64,000 nucleotides of DNA from Floccularia luteovirens (GCA_009739215.1 VSJF01000002.1:868001-932000), one strand, 5' to 3'; shown: positions 32,825-45,340, counted from the first letter of the stretch. Notes: generated by a model not told the origin, from the letters alone. Numbers and translations: made by a program.

Positions 32825-35305
32825 TTAATCCTTCTTCTCCTTCTCTTGAGACTCCGAGGGTTGCTCAGGTGTCTGGTTCTCAGCCGCACGTTTCTCATAA
32901 ACCTAGGATAAATGTGAGACATCTAACCAACAGTGTTAAAAGAAGGTACAAACCTTCTGGAAGAGGCCCAAAGATGCTTGCTGAGTCTCGTTGATCTTTT
33001 CCCGGATGGAATCAGCTGTGACCGATGCATCAGCAGCTTGACCCTTGACAGCCATTTCTCGCAGCTCAGTGACAAGTTTGGCGACTTTTTCCTTCTCGGT
33101 GGCATCAAGTTGATCTTTGAATTCATTCATAGCTGAAAATGTATATGTAAATAAGTTGATCCGAGAATTGAATAACTAAAAACATACCTTTCTCGGTATC
33201 AACGCAGACAGAATCAGCCTTGTTTGCTTCTTCGATGAGTGCCCTACGAGCTTTGTCGGCTTCTGCAAACTCCTCGGCATCTTGAACCATCTTTTCGATA
33301 TCTTTGTCACTGAGACCTGATGACGAAGCAATAGTCATAGATTGGTCCTTGCCAGTTGCCTTGTCTTTAGCCGAAACATTGACAATACCATCTGTGCAAA
33401 GTTTAATATCTTCATGGCGACATGTGAGCAGTTCACTAACCAGCATCAATGTCAAACGTAATTTCGATTTGAGGGACACCCTTGGGCGCCGGTGGAATAC
33501 CAACGAGGTTGAAGTTTCCAAGCAATTTGTTGTCACGCACGAGTTCACGTTCACCTTGATAGATTTTAACCTCGATAGCTGTTTGGCCGTCAGCAGCTGT
33601 GGAGAAGACCTGAGACTTCTTGGTTGGGATAGTCGTATTTCTGTTAATGAGTTTCGTCATGATACCGCCTAGAGTCTCGATACCTATTCATATCATTAGC
33701 TTCAAATGTAATATTAGAGAATGTGAACGACAAACCCAATGACAAAGGAGTGACATCCAACAACAGAATATCTGTGACGTTACCGGCCAAAACACCACCT
33801 TGGATAGCGGCACCGATAGCAACAGCCTCATCAGGGTTGACACCTTTGCTTGGGTCACGACCGAAAATGCCTCGTACGACTTCGGAAACACGAGGCATAC
33901 GAGTCATACCACCAACGAGAATGACTTCGTTGATCTCGCTGGCCTTGACACCGGCATCGTTGAGGGCCTTTTTGCATGGATCTACAGTGCGTTGGACCAG
34001 TGGGGCAACAAGATTTTCGAACTGTGCCCTATTCAGCTTGGTATTAATATGTTTTGGTCCGGAAGCATCAGCTGTGATGAAAGGCAAGTTGATTTCTGTC
34101 TGGGTGGTCGATGACAGCTCAATTTTCGCCTTCTCAGCAGCCTCTCGTACACGTTGAATAGCCATACGATCTCCTTGGAGATCAATGCCAGACTCCTTCT
34201 TGAACTCGTTCAAAATGAAATCAACGAGAACAATGTCAAAATCCTCTCCACCAAGGTGGGTATCTCCGTTGGTCGACTTGACCTCGAAAACCCCACGTTG
34301 CATTTCTAGGATAGATATATCAAAGGTACCACCACCAAGATCATAAACAGCGATGACTGATGACTCGGCTCGATCTAGACCATATGCAAGAGCGGCAGCA
34401 GTTGGTTCATTGATCACACGTAAGACATCCAGACCAGCAATTTGGCCTGCGTCCTTTGTTGCTTGACGCTGTGCATCATTGAAATATGCTGGCACTGTTA
34501 TTACTGCATGGCTTGAATGGATATTAGAATGATTGCAAGAAAGGATGTAATCATCTTGGATACTCACTTGACCTTCTTGTTCAGGTATTGTTCGGCAGTT
34601 TCACGCATTTTACCAAGGACCATTGACGACAATTCTTCTGAAGACTGAAGATAAAACATTAATTTAAGATCCTTGTGACCATTGGCTTGATAAATTACTC
34701 ACGAATTGCTGCTTTTTACCACCGTTATCAACCTCCACAGCTGGACGACCATCACCCTTCGCCTTCAACGTATAAGGTCTAGTTGAAAAAACTTTAGTCC
34801 TTATGAAGATTTCATAAGGAAATGATATGACGTACAAATGTTTCATGTCATCCTGTACCTCCTTGTCTTTGAACTGTCGTCCAATCAATCGTTTGAACGC
34901 AAACACGGTGTTTGCAGAGTTGACAACTCCTTGACGTCTAGCAGGCCAACCTACTAGACGCTCACCGTGTTTTGTGAAGGCGACGACAGAAGGTGTCGTC
35001 CGTGCGCCTTCAGCGTTCTCGATGACACGAGCAGTTTTACCCTCCATGACTGCCACACATGAATTTGTCGTTCCCAAGTCAATACCGACGACAGGGCCTG
35101 AGGGGTGTAAGCTCAATCAAACCTTGGTGAAGACTGACTTAAGAACTAACCGTTGACTTTGGAGTTCATGTTGCGCGCGATCATGGAGCGCGGAAGATCC
35201 TAAAGGATGGTCAGCAAGTAAGATGAATGATAGTAGAATTTAACATACAGCCCATGGGCCAGTCCTTTTGACTGCTATGCGTACCGAGCGGATGAGAGAA
35301 GACAT
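32825..35305 (-). CDS. SSC1: mitochondrial Hsp70 (Ssc1)
   Basis: Mitochondrial matrix Hsp70, the ATP-driven motor of protein import and a folding chaperone. The start [19 protein letters not shown] joins [16 protein letters not shown]: a basic presequence. The ATPase domain has [35 protein letters not shown] and [18 protein letters not shown], the three Hsp70 signatures. The linker/substrate domain includes [12 protein letters not shown] followed after an intron by [19 protein letters not shown]. The C-terminal lid runs to [17 protein letters not shown] and a Lys/Glu tail ending KKD. About eight exons join in frame; the first are very short. GPVVGID and [20 protein letters not shown] are typical of Ssc1/DnaK rather than cytosolic Hsp70. 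The gene is divergent from the kinase at 35566. Confidence 0.95.
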
Positions 35306-35565
35306 GGTAGTAGTTGTGGTTTAGAAGAAAGAACGGATGAAGGCTAAATTTTTTCAAGTTGCGTATGTGACTGGTGCAACCCTGCCGAGCGGGTTATTCC
35401 GAACTGCGAAAAAAAACATCACGTGGATGACTTTTGCTCTATCATGTGATCCGGGTGTAAGTCGCCGAATTCCGAGTACAAGGTAAGCGGTCGCAGCCAC
35501 TATATACAGTTAATTGAAATGCCTACAAGTACTTCTCTTTCTTGCACATCATCTTCCTATACAAT
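35306..35565. promoter_or_regulatory. divergent promoter region of SSC1 with CACGTG box
   Basis: 260 bases between divergent starts. A CACGTG hexamer lies at 35420-35425. Repeated TTC/GAA triplets occur around 35395-35410 but not with the exact spacing of a heat-shock element, so that is not claimed. Confidence 0.35.
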
Positions 35566-37060
35566 ATGCCAACGAATACACCTAAGAAAATTGGCGGAGA
35601 GTATGGGGCAATCCGGGCGTCTATTGATATTGGGAGGTTAAATCTGTACCTGAAAAAAAGTGTTCCATCAGTAAAAGCTCCAGTGGATGTGAAGCAATTC
35701 AAAGTAAGTTATACATTTACCATGAATTTCTGTATCTTAGATTCTTGTATAGTTTGGCCAGGTATGTATTAAACCCTTTTAGATTCCCCGATAACAAAGA
35801 ACTGTACCCTTCCAGTCAAATCCTACATACTTCCTAACAGATACACAGTATGTAAATTTATCTTTAATGATAACGTGCCCTCGCTCTAACGATGGAAACT
35901 TCAGTAAAACTCGCTTTGTACTGCGTAAAAAGCCAGCTGGGCAACTGCTCTCGCAAACAGCTCACCAAGTAGAGCGTGAATATACCATTTTGGCTGCTCT
36001 ACATAGGCATAACTCCAATCCTGCAACTGCCCACGAACAAAAAGTGCCTATTCCAGAACCCATTATACTTTGCGAAGATGTTTCTATCATTGGAACATCA
36101 TTTTATATAATGGAGTTTTTAGATGGGCGCATTTTTACTGACACCAGGATGTTGGAGGTGCCTCCACAGGACAGGAGAGAATGGTACTTGTTTGTTTGTC
36201 TGTTGACCGATCATTCCCTAACATTTGGGCCAGTTGGCTCTCTGCAGTGCGCGCACTAGCAGCTCTTGGTACAATATCACCAGCAGCAATAGGTCTTTCG
36301 AGTTTTGGACCTTCGACAGACTACTTCCCAAGGCAGATAAAATCTTTTTCGCGTATCTCCAGTGCCCAAGCAGCTGCGGTGGATGTCGAATCAGGAAAAC
36401 CTACTGGAAATATCCCATTCTTTGATGACATGATTTCATGGTATCGGCAAAACTTGCCCGATGAAAAGAAGACTGGTCTTCGTATTGTACATGGAGACTA
36501 TAAATTAGACAACCTTATATTTCACCCAACAGAGAACCGAGTCATTGGAATTCTAGACTGGGAGCTCTGCACATTGGGTAGTCCTGTAGGTCCTTGAGCT
36601 CAAGGGAAACCACGCCTCTGATATCTGTGTAAAGCTTGCAGACTTCGCAAACCTGACCCAACCATGGTCTATCGATATGGCCAAAATACCCGATTCTGGA
36701 GGACTCTTCACTATGAGAGGCTTTAAGAATACCACGGTAGATGTACCTATTCCCCTCGAAGACTTGGAAAAAGAGTATTGTCGGTTGACTAATCAGCCTT
36801 ATCCAATGCTCGAGATGGTATTCGTTCGTAGTTGGATGCTGTTTCGCGTAAGTAATGCAGCCTTAGTATCGCTCGATGGTACTAACTCATCTACCTAGCT
36901 CTCCGTCATATCACAAGGAATTGCTGCGAGGTACGCAAGGCGTCAGGCAAGCTCAGAGCATGCATATCTGCATGTCAGTGGGTTTCCCATTGTTGGCCAA
37001 CTTGCAAAACTTGTTCTAGAGGAACAAGGGGTTCATATTCGTCACAAATCGAGGCTATAG
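35566..37060 (+). CDS. APH-fold phosphotransferase (ACAD10/11 kinase-domain type)
   Basis: Aminoglycoside-phosphotransferase-fold protein like the kinase domain fused to acyl-CoA dehydrogenases ACAD10/11, here free-standing. In those enzymes it phosphorylates 4-hydroxy acyl-CoAs for degradation; that role is an inference. An N-terminal exon has [18 protein letters not shown] and later exons give [13 protein letters not shown] with [13 protein letters not shown] (lysine and glutamate of the kinase fold). The catalytic loop is [17 protein letters not shown] (HGDxxxxN) and the metal site is [15 protein letters not shown]. After a short intron with acceptor TAAAG come [13 protein letters not shown] and [11 protein letters not shown]. 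The last exon has [13 protein letters not shown] and ends near HIRHKSRL. About six exons join in frame. Confidence 0.8.
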
Positions 37061-37185
37061 TTTTAGCTCTTTTTATGATTATATACATACAACAAAAAAC
37101 TCAAGGAATGAATTACATAAAATATTTAGCACTACAGCGTATGATACATAATTATATGAAGGAGCTTATACAAAGTCTCGTGCAT

Positions 37186-40100
37186 CTATTCCCTCCCATA
37201 CCATCGTGAAAGCCTAGACTTCCGCTTTGGAGGTATCTTTTCTACCTCAGCATTGTCCTGGGTACTCCTCCCAATTACATTCCCTTCCTCAGTTTGGCCT
37301 TCTTTATTCTCACTGCTATCGTGACCACCCGGGGTGACGGTGAAGAAATTGATCACCGTTGACCACAAATTATTTCCAGAAATACGATCATCCCCAATGA
37401 TAGCTTGGTCTGCAATCTCTGCCAATTTATGCGCCTCTTCCGTGTCACTCCTAGATACGATGCTACTAGGTGGTGGTTTTTCACTTTCATCTAGAGCCCA
37501 AGCCCAGCCCCAGCTGGGGTGCGACATGACACGTTCCTTTGTCTTCATTTCGGATGAGTTATCCATTTCCATTGTTTGACGAAGTGCATTGAGTCGCTTG
37601 TTGCCGTCTTCTTTGGCTCGTTGGAGATTTTGATGGCGATGCTTTTCAATTGACTTCAATACATGTGAGTACTTTTTGTCGAAAACTGTGCGACCCCCCA
37701 AATATCGTCTAATGGCCAGTTCAGATAGACTCCCAATAATTTCTGGAGGTACCTGGAAAGCATCTAGTTCGGGTTCTGATTCTAATGGTCGGATTGCTCC
37801 AGTAGTAGAAACCCGTTCCCGTATCATGGGATGGTTCCAAGCCATGCGGTCCTAGAGAATAGATACGTTAGTATATGGAAGGCCAGTTAGAAGTCAAAGG
37901 CACCAACAGTAATGTCATTATATATTTTCGGATCACCAGCATAGCTTTCCTGAGAATCTTGATTCGGAGGAGAAACAGATCGAAAACGGGGGCCACCAAC
38001 GTCGCTAGATGTAGTAGATACAAGTTCATGCGACATAGACCGCTGAGGTAAAGGGGTAGAGGGGGAGGGATTCGTTCTCGTGTCCTGCATATGTGACGTA
38101 GAATGACAGTGTTTTAGTGCAGTACCCACACGGGCTAACCGTGATGAGAAAACCCGCTTCAGAGATCTGCTGCGTGAGCGAGCAGAAGTCGGGGTATCAG
38201 AAACCCGAGAAGTTCCTTTTCCTTTCGGTGAGAAATCAATAGAGGGAGGAGACGCGGATACATCTCCAGCTAGTATTTGAGCAGACGTTGTCAATGGAGA
38301 TATCGTCCCAGGCGCGAAAGATCCAGATGAGCTACTACTAGAATGGAAGTCTAGATTACCCGTGACAAACTTGCAAAAACTCGCAATAGCACGGAAACAA
38401 TATTTTGCAGGGCTCGTGAACGAAAAGAGTACAGGTAAGACGTGTGCAACATCTAAAACTAGCTTGAGTGCTGTTGATGATCAAATGCAAATAACTTACC
38501 ATCGTATACTTGCAAGTGAACTGATGTACGTTGGTTCTTATCTTCGGCATTTTTTAGCACTGGATATAAACGTCTTGCATCTTCTTTCACTGGATACATT
38601 TGGGGGTTTGCTGCTTTATGCGCTCTAAGAACACCCAATTAACTTGTATAGAATACACGACAATAGATAATAGATCGTACGTATATATGACCTCGTCACG
38701 AAGTACTTCCTTGTCACCAGCAACAAAAAACATTGGTGGCAGACCACCAAGATAAGACAATGCGGGACTGACAAGTGGATGGCCAATGAGACTATTTGTC
38801 GTGTAGAAATGAACTTGTTCTCTTATTTCCAGCGTATCACCAGAATTAGTTACTAGACGTATAGGCTGTGGACCATTTTCATTCAAAGGGGGGACTGGAG
38901 TGGTAGGCCCCACATCAACAGGCATGTTGTCTAACGGTTGAGTGAGGAGACCACCCGAAATCTCAGCCGAAATTGGACCAGCTGTTTTGGTATTTTCTGA
39001 AGCAAAGGCTTGTCGAAAACGAGACCTCAATGTGGCATGTACGTGTGAAGATATCTCGTCGGAAGGGGGAGGCCATAGTGTACTTGGTTTATGGAAAGAT
39101 AGCCCGGAAGAAGGAATAATGTCCTACGAAAATTAGCTGAAATGTAGTCCCTTACCTAAGATCACTTACGGTGTCTGTATTGCTGTGGATGCTAGGGAAG
39201 GAATGCGTCAGGTCACACCATGGGGATATAAGAATTCCACCGGCTGGTGAGGGTAAATTGGTATCACGGATGACTTGGAGAAGAGCCAGCGCCAGTCCAC
39301 CGCCTGCGGAATCTCCTGCTATGACGATGTGGGCAGGGTTAACTGGTCTATGTGAGGAGTTAGGAGGGGGTCTGATTAAGAATAGGTCTTAATAGTATTG
39401 TATTTCAGTATACAATATGATTATATAGATAAAATTACTTACAAGCAGCGATTGCATCTTGAATTGCGCAAGGGAAAGGGTATTGGGGTGCAAGTCTGTA
39501 GTCAATTGCTGGTGCAAACGTCTCAGAGAATTGTCAACCTAAAAATTGATCACATACCAAATACGCGGCCACGAATTTTACGAGCTATTCGTTGGATACA
39601 ATATCTGGGAGTCGATCAGTTGAGGAATGACCGCAACCTGTTATATGCTCACCTCTCCTGATCGACGCTACCAAAGTAATAACCGCCTACATTATGAGAT
39701 CCCGAGCTCGTTATTATTGAAATCTAAGCTGAAGATGGTGACCTACCTCCATGAAGATAAAGGCAGCAACGCAGTTCATCCATATCTCGTTCATAACAAC
39801 CATTGTTCGGGTCTCCCTGTGGGTTTTGTGAAGGGTTATTCTCTTGTTTTTGCTTATACCGTTGCTTAGCTTCCCGCCAGTCTTTCTTTGCAGTTATCCA
39901 CTGACCCTCGACACTGCACCAAGAAAGATATGGTTAGATAATGAATGACTGAAACCCTGACGACCAACCCCTGTAAACCACGAACTTGCCACCATTTGAC
40001 GCCACCAACAACACGTCGGGCCACATCCTCACCCCCCAAAGCCTGTATCAGAAGCAAAGCAGCATCATCACATGTGGACATGGGGACCATCGTTCTAACG

Positions 40101-40474
40101 ACATGAACCCAGGGGGGGGACAAGGTGCGAGTGTTGGAAAACTCTTGTAGCTCCTCCACAGTATGGCTGTTATAAATCATTTAATTCCTCAAAGGTTTGG
40201 GCATGAGGCTCATGGCTTACAAGGTGGCAGCATCCATGAACGCCTGTCGTAAGATTAGTATTGAATCCGAGGGGAAGAGGGACGTCAACAGACGTACCTT
40301 GATAATTGTAAAGGCTTCGTCATACAAAATGTCATTCTGCCTTAGGCGAGTCCCAGACTTATTTTGGAGAGACTCGCCGCTGCTTATACGATCAAAGTAG
40401 TGCTTGATGAGGGCTTCCAAGAGAACAGGGCCCACTTTAAGGCCCACCTCTCGAGTTAAGGAGTTGGCGAGCAT
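37186..40474 (-). CDS. hormone-sensitive-lipase-type alpha/beta hydrolase with long tail
   Basis: Member of the HSL group of esterases/lipases (arylacetamide deacetylase-like), acting on ester substrates; the exact substrate is unknown. The N-terminal exons start MLANSLTREVGLKVGPVLLE and hold VKWWQVRGLQGL. The HSL motif HGGG is spread over an intron (LYLHG, then GGYYFGSVDQE), and the nucleophile is in IVIAGDSAGGGLALAL. The acid/histidine region follows LGGLPPMFFVAGDKEVLRDE. After the hydrolase domain there are about 350 further residues: a Ser/Arg-rich stretch (SARSRSRSLKRVFSSRLARV), a Pro/Ser-rich part and a charged helix (RHQNLQRAKEDGNKRLNALR), ending RKSRLSRWYGRE. This tail has no domain I recognise. 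Exons join in frame; starts 40474. Confidence 0.8.
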
Positions 40475-40707
40475 TTATTGGTATATAATTGTTATAGTTG
40501 TGATGTCGTACGGAAGTTGGGGGTACCTATATATCGATGGCAAGAGCGTCTAAACTGTGTAATGTGGCAGGTGGAAGGCCCGCGCATGTTCAGATCTGCC
40601 AACGTAGGGCCTGCGCCGGAAACATCAAAGTGCTAATCTGTACGCGAAATGTGACGTGACTGTTATTGCAACCGCATACTAAGTTGCCCCACCAACGTTG
40701 GAGCTAG

Positions 40708-41479
40708 ATGGAACCACCTATATATTACTCAAAGGCAGAGTTTATTGAGACAGTAAGCGTTTCTTCTACTTATACTTTCTAGTATATAACCATGTCTCTT
40801 AACCCCAGGATACAGGTAATAAAGTGTCACGTCGAGCAACAATTGCGGGCCCTCAAAATATTATTTTGGGTGGAAAGACCATAATCGCGAATGGTGCCAT
40901 AATTCGAGGTGATCTAAGACGTACAGGACCAGGACATGCAGTTGTGATATCTCTGGGTCGTTATTGTTTAATTGGTGAAGGATGTGTTGTGAGGTGCGTA
41001 CGTGACATCACTGAATTGAACGAACTGGCAATAAACAGCTTTAAGACCACCATACAAAACCTATCGCGGAGCTTTCAATTATTATCCTATGAAAATTGGT
41101 GACCACGTTCACATCGGTGCTAACAGCGTTGTTGAAGCAGCCACCATTGGAAATCACGTTGAAATCGGAAAGAACTGTGTGATTGTGCGGAGTCTGTTTT
41201 CACACCCTCATCAAATTTGTTGATTGTCATCTAGGGAAAGTTTACCATTATCAAAGACTGTGCAAAAATTGCGGACAATACCATAATTCCTCCGAACACG
41301 GTCATTCCCGCGTTGGCTTACTTTTCTGGCTCTCCTGGCATGTACAAGCTTTGTTGTTCTGATCTTGTCTAACCTTTGCAATAGGTAGATTTATTGAAGA
41401 TCTCCCCGAGTCTACCCAAGAAATCGTTGAGGCACAAACGAAACAATATTACCTCAGGTTTCAAGCATTGGATCGGTAA
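40708..41479 (+). CDS. DCTN5: dynactin subunit p25 (DCTN5)
   Basis: Dynactin p25 caps the pointed end of the dynactin Arp1 filament and helps link dynein to cargo such as early endosomes in fungi. The protein is a left-handed beta helix. Exon 1 (40708-40752) gives MEPPIYYSKAEFIET and joins over an intron ending CCCCAG to DTGNKVSRRATIAGPQN. Hexapeptide repeats follow: IILGGKTIIANGAIIRGDL, KIGDHVHIGANSVVEAATIG, NHVEIGKNCVIGKFTII and IADNTIIPPNTVIPALAYF. The end is QYYLRFQALDR. A downstream ATG inside the first intron (near 40792) is rejected, because the exon above matches the family N-terminus. All joins keep frame; about five exons. Confidence 0.9.
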
Positions 41480-42109
41480 TGATTCATTATTTACATTTAT
41501 TCGACAGCATGCTGCCCAAAAACAGTGTGAGTTTCAGCTGTTGAAACGAATTTTCTCACTTAGGGTCGATTTTAATCAGTGCCACCGCTGGGCCGCACAA
41601 ATACCAGAATCCGCTGTAGTATCTATCATTGACATCGCGGAGAAACGATGCTTGTCCGACTACTCAAGTACCCTCACAAAGAAACCCGATGAACTCATCT
41701 TGTGATCATGGTTGGCGCAGCTCACGAAGAGGGACAGAGTGCCTCTAGTTTGTACTATGTATAGATTGTAAATTCCTTCTTTCAATACTTGTAGTTATCT
41801 CACTTTGTCTTGGCATCTGAAGTTTTTGTTCAAAAAACAGCTAAACTAAAAAACATCACCATGTATGGGCATACATACTGATAATATAAAGAGATCGTGA
41901 GACGCAAAGATAGTAGTCACAACGAATGGGGTCAGCTGCCTCACAACTTTTTCATTTCAATTCCACAAAGATGTCCGTACTGTACCCGATGAACAAATCC
42001 GCATGGAACAGGAATTCGAACACGAACCTCGAGAGATAATTAAAATTTGATCATGTTACTATATCCATTTGATCCACGGATGTATAGTTTGGACTTCTTC
42101 AAATTATAA
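41480..42109. other. no gene seen
   Basis: About 630 bases after the dynactin gene and before the duplicated block. No open frame with a recognisable domain. Confidence 0.4.
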
Positions 42110-42715
42110 ATAGCTATTTGTACAGAGTGATATGAAATAATGTCGGAGGAGAAAGATATCTGTATCAACACAACGAAATCAATCAGCCTACAAGAGCGCA
42201 AGCCTTTTATATTATATGACCATCTTCATCCCAATGCCTTGTGAACTCTTAATCAGCTAGCCAACAGTCCATTTAAAGGCCTTGTACCAAAAGTGAAGTA
42301 TAAAGGCGGAGCATTATACAAATCTCTAGTCATATGGAAATTCCTAAAAGCAGTTTATTCATATCACAAGCCAAGCTTACTCTCTCCTGATCCTTTTAAC
42401 CGCGGAATCTCTCGAATCCGGTCCGACCACATCAGTATGGAAACAGGTAATAAAAGGCCACCAGCGATTCGTGTAATTCCAGGAGGCTACGAAATAAGAC
42501 CTTTATGAAGCACTGCGAAAGCTAGTATGTGCTTCCAAAGGGTAGTGTTTCTTTAGAGAATAATTTCAGCTTGGTTGATGTTACTCCCCGGGTAATGCGA
42601 GAGTTTGTCTGAAGATATAAACGAGAAGACCGTGCAGCGCTAGTGTTGAATGGAGTAAGTATGTCGCGAAGTGTGATAGTGCCTGAGAACCCAGAGTGTG
42701 CTTCTCATGTTTTTG
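42110..42715 (+). pseudogene. decayed omega-type GST, inverted copy
   Basis: Clear DNA-level relative of the GST gene at 61695-62620, in opposite orientation. It keeps YKGGALYKSLVIWKFLKA, SYHKPSLLSPDPFNRGISRI and a remnant of the region RKLxxASKG. The stretch near 42145-42260 also resembles the intron and exon borders of the intact gene, so this was a genomic duplication, not a processed copy. Stops and frameshifts occur throughout. No GST can be made. Confidence 0.85.
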
Positions 42716-42819
42716 ACCTTGCTCTTCATCGCGGAGTTATCGATTAGTACCTGCTAATGTTCTTTGTCCTGATCATGATGTTTCTGGTTTATTTTTTCTG
42801 AAATGCTAAAAATGCTTAC

Positions 42820-43140
42820 TGGTAAGCTGAATGTCACGATGTCAGGTATTGTTGTCCGTGAACTTTGCCATGAGGTCTACCACACGTCTTTTTTGATTGA
42901 TTCAAGATGACATTTTGTTGAGTGGGAATTAACAGATAAACTGTTCTTTCCACCAAACAAAGAATAGGAAGCCCCGGACGAGAATGGTAACGGTATTGGA
43001 CACTGGATCGTTGTATGGGGGAAGAATGGAGGGGATGCTGTATTGTTCGGTGAGCTTTATCATATGGCCTGTTGCTTGGTGGCTAACGGTTGAATACCTC
43101 AATGTACATGAAGAACTATTATGACGAAACAAAACGGGCA
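42820..43140 (+). pseudogene. decayed 3' part of TMEM70-like gene, copy 1
   Basis: Resembles exons 2-3 of the TMEM70-like gene at 60686-61603, in opposite orientation. It retains the equivalent of CHEVYHTSFLIDSR, WELTDKLFFPPNKE and MKNYYDETKRAVV, separated by stops. The first, presequence- and membrane-encoding exon is missing. It lies next to a second similar copy. Confidence 0.8.
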
Positions 43141-43314
43141 GTTGTCTAGAGCTATGAAAAGTGCCACATGTCCACTCGTAGAACTCACAGGGTCAATAAG
43201 TGTATCACCAATAGCACACATCGGTCCTTCATTTCGGCATCTAAAACTATTTTGGCTTTCGCGCAGTCCACATCCCTACTCCCTTTATATTTATAGTGGA
43301 ATAGAAGTTCTTAA

Positions 43315-43690
43315 TATGACGACTAAGTATGACTTGACACCAGAACAAAGGATCACCCAGGTGCTGATTTTCACGATATGTGGTATTGTTGATCGTGTAT
43401 GTTGCCATGAGGTCTACTACACGTCTTTTTTGATTGATTCAAGGTGACTCTTTGTCAAGTGGGAATTATCAGATAAAATCTTCTTTCCGCCAAATAAAGA
43501 ATGGGAAGCCCCGGACGAGAATGGTGACATTTATTGGACACTGGATCGTTGGATGGGCTGGGAATGGAGAGTGTGCTTGTAGAGAGGTTGGTAATCGTTC
43601 GGTGAGCTTTGTTGTATGACCTGTTAATTGGTAATTAACGATTCGGGATGAAACCAAACGGGTAGCTGCCTAGAGCTGTAATCAGTCACG
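43315..43690 (+). pseudogene. decayed 3' part of TMEM70-like gene, copy 2
   Basis: Second tandem relative of the same gene part. Its reading includes DRVCCHEVYYTSFLIDSR and then, in other frames, the equivalents of KWELSDKIFFPPNKEWE and CREVG. It includes the intron region, so it too was copied as genomic DNA. In-frame stops occur. Confidence 0.8.
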
Positions 43691-44077
43691 AAAAGTGCCC
43701 CATGTGTTCCGTAGACCATGGTCAGAGCAGTTCTCATCTCAAGTACTACGACTCTACTCGCATCATTAGTACGGCATTTGAACTGCTCTCATGAATAGTT
43801 CCGATCCCTTTCTATCCAAATCCCTGGACCGCAAAATCGATCAGAAGTTTTCCTCGTCTGATCGTTTTTCTCCCGTCCTTCCTTTCCCTTCTTCTCGCAT
43901 GTGTCTTTTTCTGGAATCACGTTTGAGCACATTGTAGGGATGGTTATGGCTATCACAGCGATTACGTGGGAGATGAATTATGCGTGGTTAAAATCTATAA
44001 ATTCGCTTCATTTGTTGAGTGGCCCATCAGTGCTCCTACTACTGAGTTCTTACCGTCACACATCGAGAAACACCGAC

Positions 44078-45340
44078 ATGAATTTTTTGAAGTCAGCAGT
44101 TATTTCTTCTCTTGTGCTTGGGGTATATTCTGCTGCCTTCAACAATTCCTCGAGCGCGTAAGTGCTAATAAAAACCTATTTTTCTATATTCATATTGTAA
44201 CTCTTTTTATTGTATAGTTCGAGTAATGCATACTCCTCCTCAGTGATAGTACCTGGATCAACTGGAGTTACTTCTACTTATGCTATTAGCACTACAATAG
44301 TGCCTTCTGGGCCAATCAATAGTACCCTCATGATGGAACATCAGTTGATTCCTCTGTGCCGAACGTCTTCCGGAAGTAGCAGTGCGGCACTTAACACCAC
44401 AGTTAACACCAGTTTATCACCATATACAAGCAGCGCCCGAAGCGCAAGTTCGTCGCTCGAGGCCACAGCTTCTAGAAGCCACAGTGTTATAGAAACCGCA
44501 CCTCCCGCGCCCAGTACTGCCGCAGCACCGATACACCCCGCACATAGTACCACTGCAGCACATTCTTTCCCGGCGTCTGAGATCGATGTAGCAAACTCGT
44601 TTGAGACTGCGATTCCTACAGTGACAACTGTAGCGCCCACCCCTTCTCTATGCGAATCTGGCGCTCCGGTTGTCACCTTGATCTGCGTCCAAGTCCCCAG
44701 TAGTTGCGCCACGGAAGGTTCTAGTAGCTCGGACTCGCCGAATTTCGTCTTGGTCTGCCACCCAAGCCCAGCTTCTTCACCTGCGACCGCAGTAACCGCA
44801 GTAACTTCTATTGCTGCTTCAGCACTTCCTGCAGATGGAACTCCAATTGACCACGGATCCACAACTCCCGTAGCGGCACCAACCAAAGTTCCTGGCTCCA
44901 ATCCTGTCAACTCACTCCCCGTTACTGTCTCTACCATTCCATCCCCCGTTACTGTCCCTAGTACTATTACCGCCACTTCACTCCCCGCCACCGCATCCAA
45001 CTCTTCACTCCCTGCTACTGTCTCTAATTCTTCACTCCCCGCCACTATTTACAACTCTACACTCCCCGCCACTGCCTCCAACTCTTCACTCCCAGCCACT
45101 ATTTACAACTCTTCACTCCCCACGACGGCTCCCACTACTTCGCCCTCCGTTACTGCCCTCACCACTTCACCCTCTGTTACTACCCCCACCACTTCACCCT
45201 CCGTTACTGCCCCCACCACCACATCTCCTGATACTGCTCTAACTCCATCACCAACCAAAGCCACTACCACCCCCCAAACATTCGAAACAACCATGACCGC
45301 TCCAGGGTCAGGTCTTCCAATTGTGGCAGGTAGTTTGTGA
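44078..45340 (+). CDS. Ser/Thr-rich mucin-like secreted protein, copy A
   Basis: Secreted low-complexity protein; no catalytic domain. Exon 1 gives MNFLKSAVISSLVLGVYSAA (signal peptide) and ends FNNSSSA; the intron 44158-44217 keeps phase and exon 2 opens SSNAYSSSVIVPGSTGV. The body is Ser/Thr/Ala/Pro-rich, expected to be heavily O-glycosylated. It has a conserved Cys-bearing core: APVVTLICVQVPSSC and FVLVCHPSPAS. The last third is repeats: units like LPATxSNSS and then PTTSPSVTA. It is the paralogue of the protein at 58878-60143, sharing signal peptide, intron position and core. The C-terminus is not hydrophobic enough for a GPI signal. Function unknown; a cell-wall or surface-coat role would fit. 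Confidence 0.75.
45010..45240 (+). repeat. coding minisatellite in mucin-like copy A
   Basis: Two kinds of short tandem unit encode the repeated parts of copy A: units giving about nine residues (SSLPATxxN type) and then units giving nine residues (PTTSPSVTA type). Neighbouring units are nearly the same at DNA level. The paralogue at 58.9-60.1 kb lacks this array. Confidence 0.7.

Noticed and set aside
33723..34157. Plus-strand open frame of 144 codons opposite SSC1
   Set aside because: Shadow of the strongly conserved Hsp70 coding sequence.
35395..35470. Heat-shock elements upstream of SSC1
   Set aside because: TTC and GAA triplets are present but not at the two-base spacing of a true element, so the call would be forced.
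42840..43700. An intact second TMEM70-like gene on the plus strand
   Set aside because: The first exon is absent and both tandem copies contain in-frame stops and shifts.
44341..45045. Long minus-strand open frame (234 codons) opposite the mucin-like gene
   Set aside because: It mirrors the low-complexity coding repeats of the plus-strand gene; Ser/Thr/Ala codons read backwards give Gly/Val/Glu-rich sequence without stops. The real gene has a signal peptide and a conserved intron.
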